A DNA stretch of 64,000 nt, from positions 3,596,001 through 3,660,000 of the forward strand of contig NZ_LT629749.1 in NCBI RefSeq assembly GCF_900105065.1. Reading direction: 5' to 3'. Below are positions 22,321-32,920 of the stretch, one piece after another. The position numbers and the translations under genes are program-made. Below the pieces are notes generated by a model, which was not told the DNA's origin, searched no databases, and saw only the letters and a list, made by a program, of their open reading frames with translations. Position 1 is the stretch's first letter, and every line of letters starts with the position of its first letter. This stretch comes from Friedmanniella luteola (GTDB lineage: Bacteria > Actinomycetota > Actinomycetes > Propionibacteriales > Propionibacteriaceae).

Positions 22321-23916
22321 TCAGTGGTAGAAGTGCCGGGCGCCGGTGACGTACATGGTCGCGCCCGCGGCCTGGACGGCGGCGACGACCTCCTCGTCCC
22401 GGACCGAGCCGCCGGGCTGCACGATGGCCCGCACGCCGGCGTCCAGCAGGATCTGGGGCCCGTCGGCGAAGGGGAAGAAGGCGTCGGAGGCCGCGACGGC
22501 GCCACCAGCCCGCTCCCCCGCCCGCTCGACGGCGAGCTTGCAGGAGTCGACCCGGTTGACCTGACCCATCCCGACGCCGACGGAGGCGCCGCCGGCGGCC
22601 AGCAGGATCGCGTTGCTCTTCACGCCGCGGACAGCCCGCCAGGCGAACTCGAGGTCGGCCAGCGTCTCGGCCGAGGCCGGCTCGCCCGCGACGAGCGTCC
22701 AGTGCGCCGCCTGGTCGTGCTCGACGCCGATCCGGTCGCGGTGCTGCATCAGCATCCCGCCGTCGATGCCGCGCGTCTCGACACCGCCCGGGCTGGGCGG
22801 CGGGACGACGAGGATGCGGAGGTTCTTCTTGCGGGCGAGCACCTCGACGGCGCCGTCCTCGTAGCCCGGGGCCGCGATCACCTCGGTGAACACCTCGGCG
22901 ACCTGCTCGGCCATGGCCACGCTGACCGGGCGGTTGGTGGCGATGACGCCGCCGAAGGCGGAGACGGGGTCGCAGGCGTGGGCCAGCCGGTGGGCCTCGG
23001 CGACGTCGGCGCCGACGGCGATGCCGCACGGGTTGGCGTGCTTGATGATCGCCACGGCCGGCTCGTCGAAGTCGTGGGCCGAGCGGCGGGCCGCGTCGGT
23101 GTCGACGTAGTTGTTGTAGGACATCTCCTTGCCGTGCAGCTGCTCGGCACCGGCCAGGCCCGCTCCGCCGTAGCCGGCCCGGTAGAGCGCGGCGGGCTGG
23201 TGCGGGTTCTCGCCGTAGCGCAGGCCGGCGGCCTTGTCCCAGGTCGCGCCGACCCAGGCCGGGAAGCCCGTCCCGTCGCTGGTGTCGGTGACGACGTTGC
23301 CCATCCAGCTGGCCACGGCGACGTCGTAGGTGGCGGTGTGCACGAAGGCCGCGGCGGCCAGCGCCTGCCGGGCCGCCAGCGTGAAGCCGCCGGAGGCCAG
23401 GGCCTCCAGCAGCTCGCCGTACTGGTCGGGGGAGGTGACGACGGCCACCGACGCGTGGTTCTTGGCCGAGCTCCGCACCATGGCGGGGCCGCCGATGTCG
23501 ATCTGCTCGATGCACTCGTCCGGCGTCGCCCCGGAGTCGACGGTGGCGGTGAACGGGTAGAGGTTGCTGATCAGCAGGTCGAACGGCGCGACCCCGAGCT
23601 CGCCGAGCTGGTCGCGGTGCGACTCCAGCCGCAGGTCGGCCAGCAGCCCGGCGTGGACCTTGGGGTGCAGGGTCTTGACCCGGCCGTCGAGGCACTCGGG
23701 GAAGCCGGTGACGTCCTCGACCGGGGTGACGGGGAGGCCGGCGTCGGCGACGGTGCGGGCGGTGGAGCCGGTGGAGACGATCTCGGCCCCGGCCTCGACG
23801 AGGGCCCGGGCCACCGTCAGCAGCTCGGTCTTGTCGTACACCGAGACCAGCGCGCGCCGGAGCGGGCGGCGGCCGTCGGGGTCGGGGGTGGCAGCGGTGG
23901 TGAGTGGCTCGGTCAT
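22321..23916 (-). CDS. purH: Bifunctional AICAR formyltransferase/IMP cyclohydrolase
   Basis: Catalyses the last two steps to IMP. The N-terminal IMP cyclohydrolase domain starts [14 protein letters not shown] and includes [14 protein letters not shown]. The AICAR transformylase domain includes [25 protein letters not shown] and [12 protein letters not shown] with the catalytic Lys-His pair. It has 531 residues. The start ATG overlaps the purN stop by four bases, so I reject the longer in-frame ATG upstream. A purN-purH-folD run is expected for coordinate regulation. Confidence 0.97.
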   Translation of the reverse strand: MTEPLTTAATPDPDGRRPLRRALVSVYDKTELLTVARALVEAGAEIVSTGSTARTVADAGLPVTPVEDVTGFPECLDGRVKTLHPKVHAGLLADLRLESHRDQLGELGVAPFDLLISNLYPFTATVDSGATPDECIEQIDIGGPAMVRSSAKNHASVAVVTSPDQYGELLEALASGGFTLAARQALAAAAFVHTATYDVAVASWMGNVVTDTSDGTGFPAWVGATWDKAAGLRYGENPHQPAALYRAGYGGAGLAGAEQLHGKEMSYNNYVDTDAARRSAHDFDEPAVAIIKHANPCGIAVGADVAEAHRLAHACDPVSAFGGVIATNRPVSVAMAEQVAEVFTEVIAAPGYEDGAVEVLARKKNLRILVVPPPSPGGVETRGIDGGMLMQHRDRIGVEHDQAAHWTLVAGEPASAETLADLEFAWRAVRGVKSNAILLAAGGASVGVGMGQVNRVDSCKLAVERAGERAGGAVAASDAFFPFADGPQILLDAGVRAIVQPGGSVRDEEVVAAVQAAGATMYVTGARHFYH

Positions 23917-24569
23917 GGGTCCCAGCGCACCTTTCTGTCGACGACCTGCCACGAGCGTGTGGCGAGCCGATGGGTGGTGGTGACGAGGAGGTCGCGCTCG
24001 GCGACCTTGATCCGCTCGTGCAGGGAGGCGACGGTGTCGTCGTCCTCCACACGGACGGCCGCCTGGTCGAGGATGACGCCGGTGTCGACGCCCGCGTCGA
24101 CCAGGAAGACGGTGGCCCCGGCGACCTTGACGCCGTGCGCCAGGGCGTCGCGCGGCCCGTGCATGCCCGGGAAGGCCGGCAGCAGGGCGGGGTGGGTGTT
24201 GATCGTGCGGCCGCCGAAGGCCTCGAGGAAGGCGGGGCCGACCAGCTTCATGAAGCCGGCGCTGACCACGAGGTCGGGCCGGTGCACGGCCACGCGGTCG
24301 CGGAGCCCGGCGTCCCAGGCGGCGCGGTCCGAGCCCGGTCCCAGCGGGTGCACGAACGTCGGCACCCCGGCGGCGTCGGCGCGGTCCAGTCCGGCGACGC
24401 CCGGCCGGTCCGACCCGACCGCGACCACCCGGGCGCCGTAGCCGGGGTCGGCGGCGGCGTCGAGCAGGGCCTGCAGGAGGGTGCCGGTGCCGGAGATGAG
24501 GACGACGACGCGGGCGGGGCCGCGCGCGGTCAGCGGTCCCGTCGCCGAGGTCGGGGCGGGGGCGGGCAC
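23913..24569 (-). CDS. purN: Phosphoribosylglycinamide formyltransferase
   Basis: Transfers formyl from 10-formyl-THF to GAR in purine synthesis. [19 protein letters not shown] is the phosphate loop, and [16 protein letters not shown] contains the catalytic His. [13 protein letters not shown] completes the active-site region. I place the start at the GTG 7 nt after a TAGGGT box (a leaderless arrangement), giving 218 residues; an earlier GTG overlaps that box. Its stop overlaps the purH start. Confidence 0.95.
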   Translation of the reverse strand: MPAPAPTSATGPLTARGPARVVVLISGTGTLLQALLDAAADPGYGARVVAVGSDRPGVAGLDRADAAGVPTFVHPLGPGSDRAAWDAGLRDRVAVHRPDLVVSAGFMKLVGPAFLEAFGGRTINTHPALLPAFPGMHGPRDALAHGVKVAGATVFLVDAGVDTGVILDQAAVRVEDDDTVASLHERIKVAERDLLVTTTHRLATRSWQVVDRKVRWDP

Positions 24570-24579
24570 GGCTGCCACC

Positions 24580-26040
24580 CTATCCAGAGGAGCGGGGGTC
24601 CTCCGACGCCGAGGACCCGGAGGGCCGGGGCAGCACCTCGGTCGGCTCGTGGTCCGGGAGGGCGCGCTCGAGGACCTCGGTGGGCTCCGCCCGGTCGCCG
24701 TGCTCGTCGTCCCACACGGGGATGGCGGACGCGCCCCGCCGGCGCGCCGCCCGGCCGGACCGGGTCGGCCCGGCGTCCACGGCGGTGTCAGCGCCGATGT
24801 CGGCCCCGGCACGGGCACCGGGCCGAGCGCGCCGCCAGAGCCCCAGGGCCAGGCCGGTCACCATGCCGGCGAGCCCCAGGGTGGTCACGCTCATCACCAG
24901 CAGCGGGAGCAGCTCGGGGCCCAGCCCGGTCAGCCGGACCGTCCCCAGGTCGCCGCTCGTGGCCCAGGCCAGGGCGACGAACACCAGTCCTCCGGTCACG
25001 CCGGCCAGCCCGCCGACGAGGCTGGTCTCGTCGAAGCGCGCCTGCGGCCGGGCGCGCACCACCAGCCAGGCGGCCACGGCACCGGCCAGTACGCCGGCGG
25101 CGAGCCACCACAGCGCGGCGGCGGGACCGGGGCCCTCGGCGGGCAGCGCGCCCAGCAGCGGCAGGCCGGGGACCACCCCGAGATCGGTGGAGGACGGGGA
25201 GACCAGGGACCCGTTCCCCAGCGTGAAGCCACCGCCCAGGGCGTAGGAGCCGCCCCAGACGACCGCGTTGGGTGCCAGGGCGAGCTGGGCCACGAGCAGC
25301 GCGACCCCGCCGGCCAGCCCGGGCGCCAGCCCCTCGTGCAGGGCGGTGACCCGGTCCAGGTGCCGGGCCAGCCCGGTGACCACCACGGAGGCACCGGCGG
25401 CCAGCAGGACCAGCTGGGCGGCCAGCACCGCGCGGGGCACGGCCCGGGCCCAGCCCGGCCACCGGTCGGTCCACCGCGTCCCCAGGACGCGGCCGGCGCC
25501 GTGCAGGGCCGCGGCGAGCAGCACGGCACCCACGACGACGAGATGGCCGGGAGCCGAGCCGACCCGCCCGAGCAGGCCGGCGGCGACCAGCAGCGGGGCG
25601 GCGTAGGCGCCCACCACGGCCAGGGCGACGCCGAGGGCGTGGGGCTCCTGCCCCGGGCGCGCCGAGCGGGCGGCGAAGCCCGCCGCGCGTGAGAGGAGGA
25701 CGGCCATCAGCGCGGCGACGCCCCAGGGCACGAGGGTGACGAGCAGGCCGCCGAGCTCGACGGCGACGCCGTGCCCCGCCAGCCACAGCTGGGTGCCGAC
25801 GACGAGGGCGCCGACCAGCGTGCCCGGGTCGGCCGTGACCCAGCCGACGACCGCGAGGCCGGCGACCAGCAGCCAGCCGGTGAGGGCGCACAGCAGGCCG
25901 CCCGCGACCGCCGTGACGCCCCAGCCGAGGCGGGGACCACCGGGCCCCGCGGCGTCGTCCTGCGGGACCGGCCGGGAGGGCTCGGTCGCCCGCAGGACGA
26001 TGGTGGGATCGGTGCGGCGAGGGGACAACAGGGAAGCCAT
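24580..26040 (-). CDS. DUF6350-type polytopic membrane protein
   Basis: A 486-residue protein with roughly 12 hydrophobic segments (residues ~35-400) and an acidic C-terminal tail containing two similar EPTEVL motifs (DRAEPTEVLERALPD, DHEPTEVLPRPSG). Actinobacterial proteins of this kind sit immediately upstream of purN. No transport or enzyme motif is recognisable. The ATG giving MASLLSPRR has no clear ribosome-binding site; longer starts give non-hydrophobic Arg/Pro-rich sequence. It ends 11 bp before the purN start, on top of the presumed purN promoter. Confidence 0.75.
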   Translation of the reverse strand: MASLLSPRRTDPTIVLRATEPSRPVPQDDAAGPGGPRLGWGVTAVAGGLLCALTGWLLVAGLAVVGWVTADPGTLVGALVVGTQLWLAGHGVAVELGGLLVTLVPWGVAALMAVLLSRAAGFAARSARPGQEPHALGVALAVVGAYAAPLLVAAGLLGRVGSAPGHLVVVGAVLLAAALHGAGRVLGTRWTDRWPGWARAVPRAVLAAQLVLLAAGASVVVTGLARHLDRVTALHEGLAPGLAGGVALLVAQLALAPNAVVWGGSYALGGGFTLGNGSLVSPSSTDLGVVPGLPLLGALPAEGPGPAAALWWLAAGVLAGAVAAWLVVRARPQARFDETSLVGGLAGVTGGLVFVALAWATSGDLGTVRLTGLGPELLPLLVMSVTTLGLAGMVTGLALGLWRRARPGARAGADIGADTAVDAGPTRSGRAARRRGASAIPVWDDEHGDRAEPTEVLERALPDHEPTEVLPRPSGSSASEDPRSSG

Positions 26041-26185
26041 GGCGCGTCCATGCTCACCCAGCGGGCCTGCTCGGCTGGGCCGGACACGCCCGCCGGGGGG
26101 TAAAGTCTTGTGGTCCGTGTCCCGGCGCCCGGGGGTGCCGGCCGGACCCCGACCGCACGTCCCGTGACCGCTAGGAGCTCTTCGC

Positions 26186-27985
26186 ATGGTCGACCCCGAC
26201 CCCGGGTACCGACCCCGGCGCGCCGCCGACGGCTCGACGTCGGGTGCTGACCGGCCCGCCGCGGCCTCCGCCGCCGGCACGCCGGGACCCACGAGCCCGG
26301 AGCCGGCGACGGCCGCCGGACCGGCACCCGTGGGATCGGCACCGGCCGCTGGTTCCGACCCGGCCGCTGGCCGCCCCGGCTCCGACGCACCCGCGACGAC
26401 CCCGGGCCCGGCCGCCGCCGCAGCCCCCGCGACCGACGACGAGGACCGGCCGAAGCCGCTCTACCGCGACGAGCCGGCCGTCTCCGCGCCCGCCGGTTCC
26501 ACCCCGCTGACCGGGGAGGAGACCCGGATCACCCGGCCCGTCTTCAAGCCGCGCGCGCGTCGCACCCCCGACGACGAGGACTCCACCACCCTGCTGCCCC
26601 GGACGCCCGCCGGCCGACGGCCCGAGGGCGAGCGCGAGGAGCGCCTCGACGACGACCACCCCCGCACGCTGCTGGGCCGCCGGGGACGGCTGGCGCTGCT
26701 GATCGGGGCCCTCGCGGCGGTGATCGCCGTCGGTCTGGCCGTGATGTACGCGGTGTCGACCGTCGGCGACCGGACGGCCGACCCCGGCCCCGCGACGCCC
26801 GTCCCCTCGACGGCGCCGTCCGGCTCGGCCGCCCCGACGGCGGCCGACCCCGGGGCGGTGCTCGCCGACGCGGCGCTGCTGGACCCGGCGTCGGCAGCCC
26901 AGATCGCCCCGGGCACCTGGACGGTGGCGCTGACCCAGCGCCCGCCGGCCGACGACGCCCCGGTCGCGGCCTGCTTCAGCGACGAGCCCGCCGAGGGCCA
27001 GCCGACGGGGCAGCAGGAGGTCGTCCGGCTGCTCAGCGGCTCGGGCAAGCAGGCCCCCAGCGCCCTGCACCGCGCGGCCGCCTACAACTCCCCCGAGGAG
27101 GCGGCGCAGGCCTACGCCGTGGCGGCGAAGACGCTCGGCGGCTGCGTGAGCCCCGGGACCTACATCGCCGACGGCTCGACCGTCACCGGTCTCGGCGACC
27201 AGTCGACGGGCATCGTCGCCAACGTCATCACCGCGGGCAAGACCCAGTGGCACAGCATCGTGCTGAGCCGTTCGGGCCGGGTCGTCAACCTCGTCGACGC
27301 CGCCCGCGCGGGCAAGCCGCTCGGCGTCCGGGACGTCGCCGCCGCCCTGGGTGCCGTGACCGGGAAGCAGTGCCAGGCCGCGGGCCAGCCCTGCACCACC
27401 AAGCCGGTCGTCAAGTTCGGCCCGCCCCCGCTCGGCGGGGACGTGCCCGGCTTCCTGGCCACGGGCGACCTGCCGCCGGCCGGTGAGGACGACGAGTCCT
27501 GGGTCGCCACCCCGGCGGAGCCGCCCAGCGAGGAGTTCCTCGGCTCCCAGTGCGAGACCGTCACCTGGGCACGGCTGGACGCCGAGACCGCCAGCAGCCG
27601 GGTCTACCTGGTCCCGAGCAGCACGACCTTCGGGCTCAACGAGATCGTCCTGACCATGAAGAGCGACAAGGCCGCCGGCGACCTGGTGGCCAAGATCAAG
27701 TCCGACCTGGAGAGCTGCGAGAAGCGCAAGCTCACCGCCAGCGTCTCCGACCCGGCGGAGGTGACCGGCGTGGGCGCCTCCGCAGCCGAGGTCACGGGCT
27801 GGACCGCGGCGGTCTCGCAGAAGTCGACGCAGGGCACCCAGCGCTACCGGGTGGGCATCGTCTCCTCCGGCAGCAAGGTGGCCTACACCTTCCTCAACCC
27901 GCTCGACGACGGCTACGACCTCACCGACGACGAGTGGGACATGGTGGCCGTCCGGGCCGGTCAGCGGATGACCCAGGTCCCCTGA
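26186..27985 (+). CDS. Single-pass membrane protein with long disordered N-terminus and Cys-containing ectodomain
   Basis: Residues 1-160 are Pro/Ala/Asp-rich and probably disordered in the cytoplasm. One helix at about 169-190 (LALLIGALAAVIAVGLAVMYAV) anchors the protein. The ~390-residue outer part contains six cysteines in pairs (AACF, GGCV; KQCQ, QPCT; SQCE, ESCE), consistent with disulfides. The pattern recalls sensor-like ectodomains of actinobacterial PknH-type proteins, but no kinase domain is present and I do not assign a family. The ATG follows TAGGAGC. It is divergent from DUF6350. Confidence 0.8.
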   Translation: MVDPDPGYRPRRAADGSTSGADRPAAASAAGTPGPTSPEPATAAGPAPVGSAPAAGSDPAAGRPGSDAPATTPGPAAAAAPATDDEDRPKPLYRDEPAVSAPAGSTPLTGEETRITRPVFKPRARRTPDDEDSTTLLPRTPAGRRPEGEREERLDDDHPRTLLGRRGRLALLIGALAAVIAVGLAVMYAVSTVGDRTADPGPATPVPSTAPSGSAAPTAADPGAVLADAALLDPASAAQIAPGTWTVALTQRPPADDAPVAACFSDEPAEGQPTGQQEVVRLLSGSGKQAPSALHRAAAYNSPEEAAQAYAVAAKTLGGCVSPGTYIADGSTVTGLGDQSTGIVANVITAGKTQWHSIVLSRSGRVVNLVDAARAGKPLGVRDVAAALGAVTGKQCQAAGQPCTTKPVVKFGPPPLGGDVPGFLATGDLPPAGEDDESWVATPAEPPSEEFLGSQCETVTWARLDAETASSRVYLVPSSTTFGLNEIVLTMKSDKAAGDLVAKIKSDLESCEKRKLTASVSDPAEVTGVGASAAEVTGWTAAVSQKSTQGTQRYRVGIVSSGSKVAYTFLNPLDDGYDLTDDEWDMVAVRAGQRMTQVP

Positions 27986-28030
27986 GCGGCGCACCCGCGC
28001 CCCGAGCCCGCCGCGCCCTGAGCCACCGCG

Positions 28031-28049
28031 CCCTGAGCCTGTCGAAGGG
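28031..28049. repeat. Short dispersed motif CCCTGAGCCTGTCGAAGGG
   Basis: A 19-bp motif lying between convergent genes. An inverted copy with one mismatch occurs at 59861-59879, also intergenic. This sequence is widely scattered between genes in many high-GC genomes; its role is unknown to me. Confidence 0.6.
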
Positions 28050-28058
28050 CCGTCGACC

Positions 28059-28640
28059 TCAGGCAGCGGAGCGCCCCGCGCCGGCCGGGCTCGAGGGGCC
28101 CTGGGTCCGCACCCGGTCCAGGGCGACGACGGCGAGCATCAGCGCGCCGAGGGTCTCGTTGTCGGTGACCTCGCCGCGGCCGATCATCGCCACCAGCTCG
28201 GCCCACGGCACCCGGCGGACGTCGGTGATGCCCTCGGCCTCGGTCTCGCGGCCGCCGACCTCGGTGAGGTCGGTGGCCAGGTACACCTGGCCGGGGGCGG
28301 CGGCCACCCCGTTGAGCGAGTCGACCGCCCCGATCGGCCGCCAGCTCGCCGCGGCCAGCCCGGTCTCCTCCCGGAGCTCCCGCCGCGCCGCCTCCAGCAG
28401 GTCCTCCCCGTCGGAGCCGCCGGCCGGCACCTCGGGCGTCGCCCGGCCCGTGGTGTAGCGGTCGACGGTGACCAGCACCACCTCACCCGCCGCGGTGACC
28501 GGGACGACGAACACCGCGGGCGAGCGGACCTCGACGACGCCGTACAGGCCGGGCCGCCCGTCGGGGCGCACGACCTGGTCCTCGCGGACCCGGATCCACG
28601 GGTTCTCGTAGGCGGTCCGGGTCGCGGTCGTGGTCCACAT
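28059..28640 (-). CDS. Nudix hydrolase, ADP-ribose pyrophosphatase-like
   Basis: A 193-residue protein with a Nudix box GGSDGEDLLEAARRELREET (residues 74-93, then GL). The preceding WIRVREDQVVRPDGRPGLYGVV resembles ADP-ribose pyrophosphatases. It would hydrolyse a nucleoside diphosphate linked to another group, with Mg2+ bound by the box glutamates. The ATG start is supported by a CAGGAT box about 8 nt upstream. The sucCD terminator lies just upstream, so it is transcribed separately. Confidence 0.85.
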   Translation of the reverse strand: MWTTTATRTAYENPWIRVREDQVVRPDGRPGLYGVVEVRSPAVFVVPVTAAGEVVLVTVDRYTTGRATPEVPAGGSDGEDLLEAARRELREETGLAAASWRPIGAVDSLNGVAAAPGQVYLATDLTEVGGRETEAEGITDVRRVPWAELVAMIGRGEVTDNETLGALMLAVVALDRVRTQGPSSPAGAGRSAA

Positions 28641-28693
28641 GGGCCCCGATCCTGCCTGCCGCCCTGCGCTCGCGACGACGGGGCCCCGGACGA

Positions 28694-28729
28694 CGACGTG
28701 CCCCGGACCAGGCGGTCCGGGGCACGTCG
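28694..28729 (-). terminator. Hairpin terminator behind sucCD
   Basis: CGACGTGCCCCGGACC pairs perfectly over 16 bp with GGTCCGGGGCACGTCG around an AGGC loop, 22 bp past the sucD stop. There is no clear T-tract, as is usual for high-GC actinobacterial hairpin terminators. Confidence 0.8.
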
Positions 28730-28751
28730 GTGGTCGTGCGGCTGGGCCGGC

Positions 28752-29639
28752 TCAGCCCGCGAGCCCCTGCATGATCTCGCGCATCAGCTGCGCGGTCTCG
28801 CTCGGCGTCTTGCCGACCTTGACCCCGGCCGCCTCGAGGGCCTCCTGCTTGGCGGCCGCGGTGCCCGAGGAGCCGGAGACGATGGCGCCGGCGTGGCCCA
28901 TCGTCTTGCCCTCGGGAGCGGTGAAACCGGCGACGTAGCCGACGACGGGCTTGGTCACGTGGGCCTTGATGTAGTCGGCCGCCCGCTCCTCGGCGTCGCC
29001 GCCGATCTCGCCGATCATCACGATCGCGTCGGTGTCGGGGTCGTCCTCGAACGCCTGCAGGGCGTCGATGTGGGTGGTCCCGATGACCGGGTCCCCCCCG
29101 ATCCCCACCGCGGAGGAGAAGCCGATGTCCCGCAGCTCGTACATCATCTGGTAGGTCAGCGTGCCGGACTTCGACACCAGGCCGATCCGGCCGGCCTGCG
29201 TGATGTCGGCCGGGATGATGCCCGCGTTCGCCTGCCCGGGCGAGATGAGCCCCGGGCAGTTCGGGCCGATCAGCCGGGTCTTCGACCCCTGCGACAGGGT
29301 GAAGAACTCGGCGCTGTCCTTGACCGGGACGCCCTCGGTGATGACGACGGCCAGCGGGATCTCGGCCTCGATGGCCTCGACGACGGCGGCCTTGGTGAAC
29401 TTGGCCGGCACGAAGATGACGGTGACGTCCGCGCCGGTCTCGGCCATCGCCTCGCCGACGGAGTTGAACACGGGGACGGCCGTGCCGTCGAAGTCGACGC
29501 TCTGACCGCCCTTGCCGGGGGTCACGCCTCCGACGACGGAGGTGCCGGAGGCCAGCATCCGGGAGGTGTGCTTGCGCCCCTCGGAGCCGGTCATGCCCTG
29601 CACGATGACCTTGGATGCGTTGTTCAGGAAGATTGCCAT
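28752..29639 (-). CDS. sucD: Succinyl-CoA synthetase alpha subunit
   Basis: With SucC it interconverts succinyl-CoA and succinate with nucleotide triphosphate formation in the TCA cycle. [22 protein letters not shown] at the N-terminus is the CoA-binding region, and [17 protein letters not shown] contains the phosphohistidine. [14 protein letters not shown] is also characteristic. It has 295 residues and lies 12 bp downstream of sucC in one operon. Confidence 0.97.
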   Translation of the reverse strand: MAIFLNNASKVIVQGMTGSEGRKHTSRMLASGTSVVGGVTPGKGGQSVDFDGTAVPVFNSVGEAMAETGADVTVIFVPAKFTKAAVVEAIEAEIPLAVVITEGVPVKDSAEFFTLSQGSKTRLIGPNCPGLISPGQANAGIIPADITQAGRIGLVSKSGTLTYQMMYELRDIGFSSAVGIGGDPVIGTTHIDALQAFEDDPDTDAIVMIGEIGGDAEERAADYIKAHVTKPVVGYVAGFTAPEGKTMGHAGAIVSGSSGTAAAKQEALEAAGVKVGKTPSETAQLMREIMQGLAG

Positions 29640-29651
29640 GTCAGTCGGTCC

Positions 29652-30830
29652 TCAGTTCCCAGCCAGCTCGGCGGCGCGCTTGGCGGCGCCGTCCATCGTG
29701 TCCACCTGCTCCAGCCCGGGCAGCGCCGCCTCGGTGAGGATGCGCCTGCCCTCCTCCGCGTTGTTGCCGTCCAGCCGGACGACGAGCGGCTTGGTGACCG
29801 CCTCGCCGCGGCCCTCCAGCAGCTGGAAGGCCTGCACGATGCCGTTGGCCACCGCGTCGCAGGCGGTGATCCCGCCGAAGACGTTGACGAAGACACTCTT
29901 CACCTGGGCGTCGCCGAGGATGATCTCCAGGCCGTTGGCCATCACCTCGGCGCTCGCGCCGCCCCCGATGTCCAAGAAGTTGGCCGGTTTCGGGTGCCCG
30001 GCGACCTCCTCGCCGGCGTAGGCGACGACGTCGAGGGTGCTCATCACCAGGCCGGCGCCGTTGCCGATGATGCCGACGGAGCCGTCGAGCTTGACGTAGT
30101 TGAGGCCCTTCTCCTTCGCCGCGTTCTCGAGCGGGTCGGTGGCGGAGTTGTCGACCAGGGCCGCGTGGTCGGGGTGCCGGAAGTCGGCGTTCTCGTCGAG
30201 GGACACCTTGCCGTCGAGGGCGACGATCGAGCCGTCGCCGGTCTTCACGAGCGGGTTCACCTCGACCAGCGTCGCGTCGGACCCGGTGTAGACCTGGCCG
30301 AGGAGCTGGAAGACCCGGGCGAGCTCCGCGGCGTCGGCGGCGTCGAAGCCGGCCGCGGCCACGATCTCGTCGGCCTTGGCCTGGTCGATCCCGACGATCG
30401 GGTCGACCTCGACGCGGGCGAGGGCCTCCGGGCGCTCGACGGCCAGCTGCTCGATCTCCATGCCGCCCTCCTTCGAGCACATGGCGAGGTAGCGGCGGTT
30501 CGCCCGGTCGAGCAGCAGGGAGAAGTAGTACTCCTCGGCGATGTCGGCGCCCTCGGCCACCATGACCGTCTTGACCGTGTGGCCCTTGATGTCCAGGCCG
30601 AGGATCTCCTCGGCGCGCGCCGCAGCCTCCTCGGGGCTCCGGGCGATCTTGACGCCACCGGCCTTGCCCCGGCCGCCGGTCTTCACCTGCGCCTTGACCA
30701 CGACGACGGGGGTGCCCAGCTCGGCCGCAGCACGGCCGGCCTCCTCCGGCGTCGTCGCGGTGATGCCGCGCAGCACGGGGACCCCGTGCGCCTCGAACAT
30801 GTCCCGGGCTTGGTACTCGTACAGATCCAC
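29652..30830 (-). CDS. sucC: Succinyl-CoA synthetase beta subunit
   Basis: ATP-grasp subunit that binds nucleotide and succinate. [18 protein letters not shown] at the start, [21 protein letters not shown] and [17 protein letters not shown] are family signatures. The GTG start has an AGGAGG ribosome-binding site 5 nt before it. It has 392 residues. The divergent-looking space to the right holds the tail of the B12-binding gene on the same strand, 140 bp away, so sucCD probably have their own promoter there. Confidence 0.97.
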   Translation of the reverse strand: MDLYEYQARDMFEAHGVPVLRGITATTPEEAGRAAAELGTPVVVVKAQVKTGGRGKAGGVKIARSPEEAAARAEEILGLDIKGHTVKTVMVAEGADIAEEYYFSLLLDRANRRYLAMCSKEGGMEIEQLAVERPEALARVEVDPIVGIDQAKADEIVAAAGFDAADAAELARVFQLLGQVYTGSDATLVEVNPLVKTGDGSIVALDGKVSLDENADFRHPDHAALVDNSATDPLENAAKEKGLNYVKLDGSVGIIGNGAGLVMSTLDVVAYAGEEVAGHPKPANFLDIGGGASAEVMANGLEIILGDAQVKSVFVNVFGGITACDAVANGIVQAFQLLEGRGEAVTKPLVVRLDGNNAEEGRRILTEAALPGLEQVDTMDGAAKRAAELAGN

Positions 30831-30972
30831 AGTGCCTCCTGGTCGCGACCTGCCGTTGCCCGCAGGTCGACCGCCTCGGACACCCGGGCCCGGCCCGGCC
30901 CTGGTGTCGGTCCACCGCCGGCGGACCGAGGACGAGCCTAGTGGTTGGGCGCCCCGCGGCGCCTGACGGGGT

Positions 30973-31404
30973 TCAGAGGCCGCGGTCGAGGCCGACGTGG
31001 CCCCGGACCCAGGCCACGATGTCCGCCATCGTCGCCCCGGGGGTGAACACCTCGCCGACCCCGAGCTCCAGCAGGGCCGCCCGATCGGCCGGCGGGATGA
31101 TGCCGCCGCCGAAGACCACGACGTCGCCGGCGTCCTCGGCGGCCAGCAGCTCCAGCACCCGCGCGAAGAGGGTGAGGTGCGCCCCCGACAGCACCGACAG
31201 CCCGACCGCGTCGGCGTCCTCGGCCAGGGCGGTCCGCACGATCTGCTCCGGCGTCTGGTGCAGGCCGGTGTAGATGACCTCCATACCGGCGTCCCGGAGC
31301 GCCCGCGCCACGACCTTCGCGCCGCGGTCGTGGCCGTCCAGGCCGGGCTTGGCCACGACGACGCGCAGCCGCCGGCCGGTCGCGGTGTGCTCGGAGGGCT
31401 CCAC
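30973..31404 (-). CDS. Cobalamin-binding domain protein (acyl-CoA mutase small subunit/C-terminal domain)
   Basis: A 143-residue stand-alone B12-binding domain. [12 protein letters not shown] is the DxHxxG cobalt-ligand motif, with LSVLSGAH and [10 protein letters not shown] completing the corrinoid pocket. Such proteins act as the small subunit of split mutases such as methylmalonyl- or isobutyryl-CoA mutase, pairing with a separate substrate-binding subunit. No such partner is adjacent; a mutase-like N-terminus lies at the left window edge. The GTG start follows a TAGCCT box by 7 nt, indicating leaderless expression. Confidence 0.9.
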   Translation of the reverse strand: MEPSEHTATGRRLRVVVAKPGLDGHDRGAKVVARALRDAGMEVIYTGLHQTPEQIVRTALAEDADAVGLSVLSGAHLTLFARVLELLAAEDAGDVVVFGGGIIPPADRAALLELGVGEVFTPGATMADIVAWVRGHVGLDRGL

Positions 31405-31576
31405 GCGCCCGAGGCTACTGCGCGTCGCCGGCGTGCGGTGCCGGACGGTCGCGGGCGGGGCGCCGGGGCCGGACGGCCTCCTCGGCGGGGGCCAGGCGCG
31501 CGTCCTCTCCCCGACCCCCCCGAAAGTGGGGACCTAAGACCCTGCGGATCCGGTGGTCCCGCGCCGGGTTGCTCCG

Positions 31577-31582
31577 TATCCT
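31577..31582 (+). promoter_or_regulatory. Probable -10 element of the first M23 gene
   Basis: TATCCT lies about 87 nt before the GTG of the first M23 endopeptidase gene, which would give a leader of ~80 nt. No convincing -35 is visible. Confidence 0.35.
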
Positions 31583-31668
31583 GGGGCAGGGCCCTCGCGC
31601 CCCGGTCGGGACCGAGACCCCGACGCGCCGCCCCCGCGTCGCAGCCCGCAGATCCCAGGAGTAGTGCC

Positions 31669-32715
31669 GTGCTCGTCCCCACGCCTCGACGTCCGGCCCG
31701 CCGGGCCGACGTCGTCGACGTCGAGCGCCGCTCCTGGCTGTCCACCGCCACCGCCGCGCTCGCCGTCTCGGCGCTCGGGCTGGTGCTCGCGGGGTCCATC
31801 ACCGCGACCGGCAACGCCGAACCGCGACCGGCCCCGCCCGGCGTCGCGTCCCCGCAGCAGCAGGCCGTCCGGGTCGCGACGCCGTCCCCCACCCCTGACC
31901 CCTCGGTCCTCGAGGCCTTCAGCTTCGGTGGTGACGGCGGCGAGCCGCTCCGCCAGGCGATCGTCGCCGAGCACGCCGCGCAGCGGGCCGAGGAGCTCGC
32001 CAAGGACGCCGAAGCCATCAGCCGGGCGGCGAACCAGGCGAGGACGAAGGCCCGGCAGGAGGGGCTGACGGCCGCCGAGAAGGCCACCCAGGCCAAGGGC
32101 GCCGAGCTGGCCCGGCAGGCGCTGGAGCGGGCAGCGGCCGCCCGGGCCGCCGCCGTGACCGCCCGTGCCGCGGCCGAGGCCGCCGCGAAGGCCCTGGCCG
32201 CCGCACCGACCACCGCCCCCACCACCGCGCCGACCGGGCCGACCGCACCCGCGGCCCCGACGGTGCCGGACGCGCCCGTCGTCGTCACCGGCGGCGGCGG
32301 GGCCGTCTCCCCCGTCCCGGGCGCCGTCGTCGGCGCCAGCTTCGGCCAGTACGGGCTCTGGTCGCGCTACCACACCGGCCTGGACTTCCGGGCCGGCTAC
32401 GGCGTCCCCATCAAGGCCGTGAAGTCGGGTACGGTGCTCTACGCCGGCAACAGCGGCGACTGGGCCGGCAACCACGTCGCCGTCCTGCACGGGGACGGGA
32501 TGACCACGATGTCGTCGCACATGTCGTCGATGGCGGTCTCGGCCGGGCAGACCGTGCAGGCCGGCCAGGTCCTCGGGTACGTGGGCCAGACGGGTCGGGC
32601 GTTCGGCCCCCACCTGCACTTCGAGCTCTACCCCGCCGGCGTCCGGTACGGCGACGTCTACCGCGCCGTCGACCCGGTGCCGTGGCTGCGCGCCGCCGGC
32701 GTCGCCACCCGCTGA
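31669..32715 (+). CDS. M23 family metallopeptidase, membrane-anchored or secreted (paralogue 1)
   Basis: Predicted peptidoglycan endopeptidase. One hydrophobic segment near residues 24-46 exports or anchors it, then an Ala/Lys/Glu-rich helical stretch (~95-175) likely forms a coiled coil, then a Thr/Pro linker. The LytM domain carries zinc ligands His235 and Asp239 in HTGLDF and the HxH pair His315/His317 in HLHFE. GTG start with AGGAG 8 nt upstream; 348 residues. The next gene encodes a close paralogue in the same orientation, so the pair arose by tandem duplication. Confidence 0.88.
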   Translation: MLVPTPRRPARRADVVDVERRSWLSTATAALAVSALGLVLAGSITATGNAEPRPAPPGVASPQQQAVRVATPSPTPDPSVLEAFSFGGDGGEPLRQAIVAEHAAQRAEELAKDAEAISRAANQARTKARQEGLTAAEKATQAKGAELARQALERAAAARAAAVTARAAAEAAAKALAAAPTTAPTTAPTGPTAPAAPTVPDAPVVVTGGGGAVSPVPGAVVGASFGQYGLWSRYHTGLDFRAGYGVPIKAVKSGTVLYAGNSGDWAGNHVAVLHGDGMTTMSSHMSSMAVSAGQTVQAGQVLGYVGQTGRAFGPHLHFELYPAGVRYGDVYRAVDPVPWLRAAGVATR

Positions 32716-32782
32716 GCCGTCCGCGCCGGAGAGATCGGTCACACCGCCGTCGGCGCTGAGCGGGCCCGGGGCCGCCCCGTTT

Positions 32783-32810
32783 TTGCTCGCTGTTACGCAT
32801 CCGTTATGGT
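32783..32810 (+). promoter_or_regulatory. Promoter of the second M23 gene
   Basis: TTGCTC and TATGGT are separated by 16 bp in a locally AT-richer stretch. This gives a leader of roughly 100 nt, starting just before the hairpin at 32823. Confidence 0.55.
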
Positions 32811-32822
32811 TTTGACCGTCTG

Positions 32823-32845
32823 CTGCTGGGGCTCTGCCCCAGCAG
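32823..32845 (+). promoter_or_regulatory. Perfect hairpin in the 5' leader of the second M23 gene
   Basis: CTGCTGGGGC pairs with GCCCCAGCAG around a TCT loop. It begins about 13 nt after the predicted -10 box, so it would lie at the extreme 5' end of the mRNA, where it could stabilise the transcript or regulate it. It could instead terminate readthrough from the upstream paralogue. Confidence 0.6.
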
Positions 32846-32920
32846 GGCCTCGAGGGAGCGGAACCACGCACTGTTCATGAGGCCTGACCGGCCCGTGTCG
32901 TCGTCCGTAGGAGATCCTGA

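Noticed and set aside
32811-32920. Possible c-di-AMP (ydaO) riboswitch before the M23 gene, since such genes often carry one in actinobacteria
   Set aside because: Conserved GGGGTGAA and CGAATCCG cores are missing; only a simple hairpin is present.
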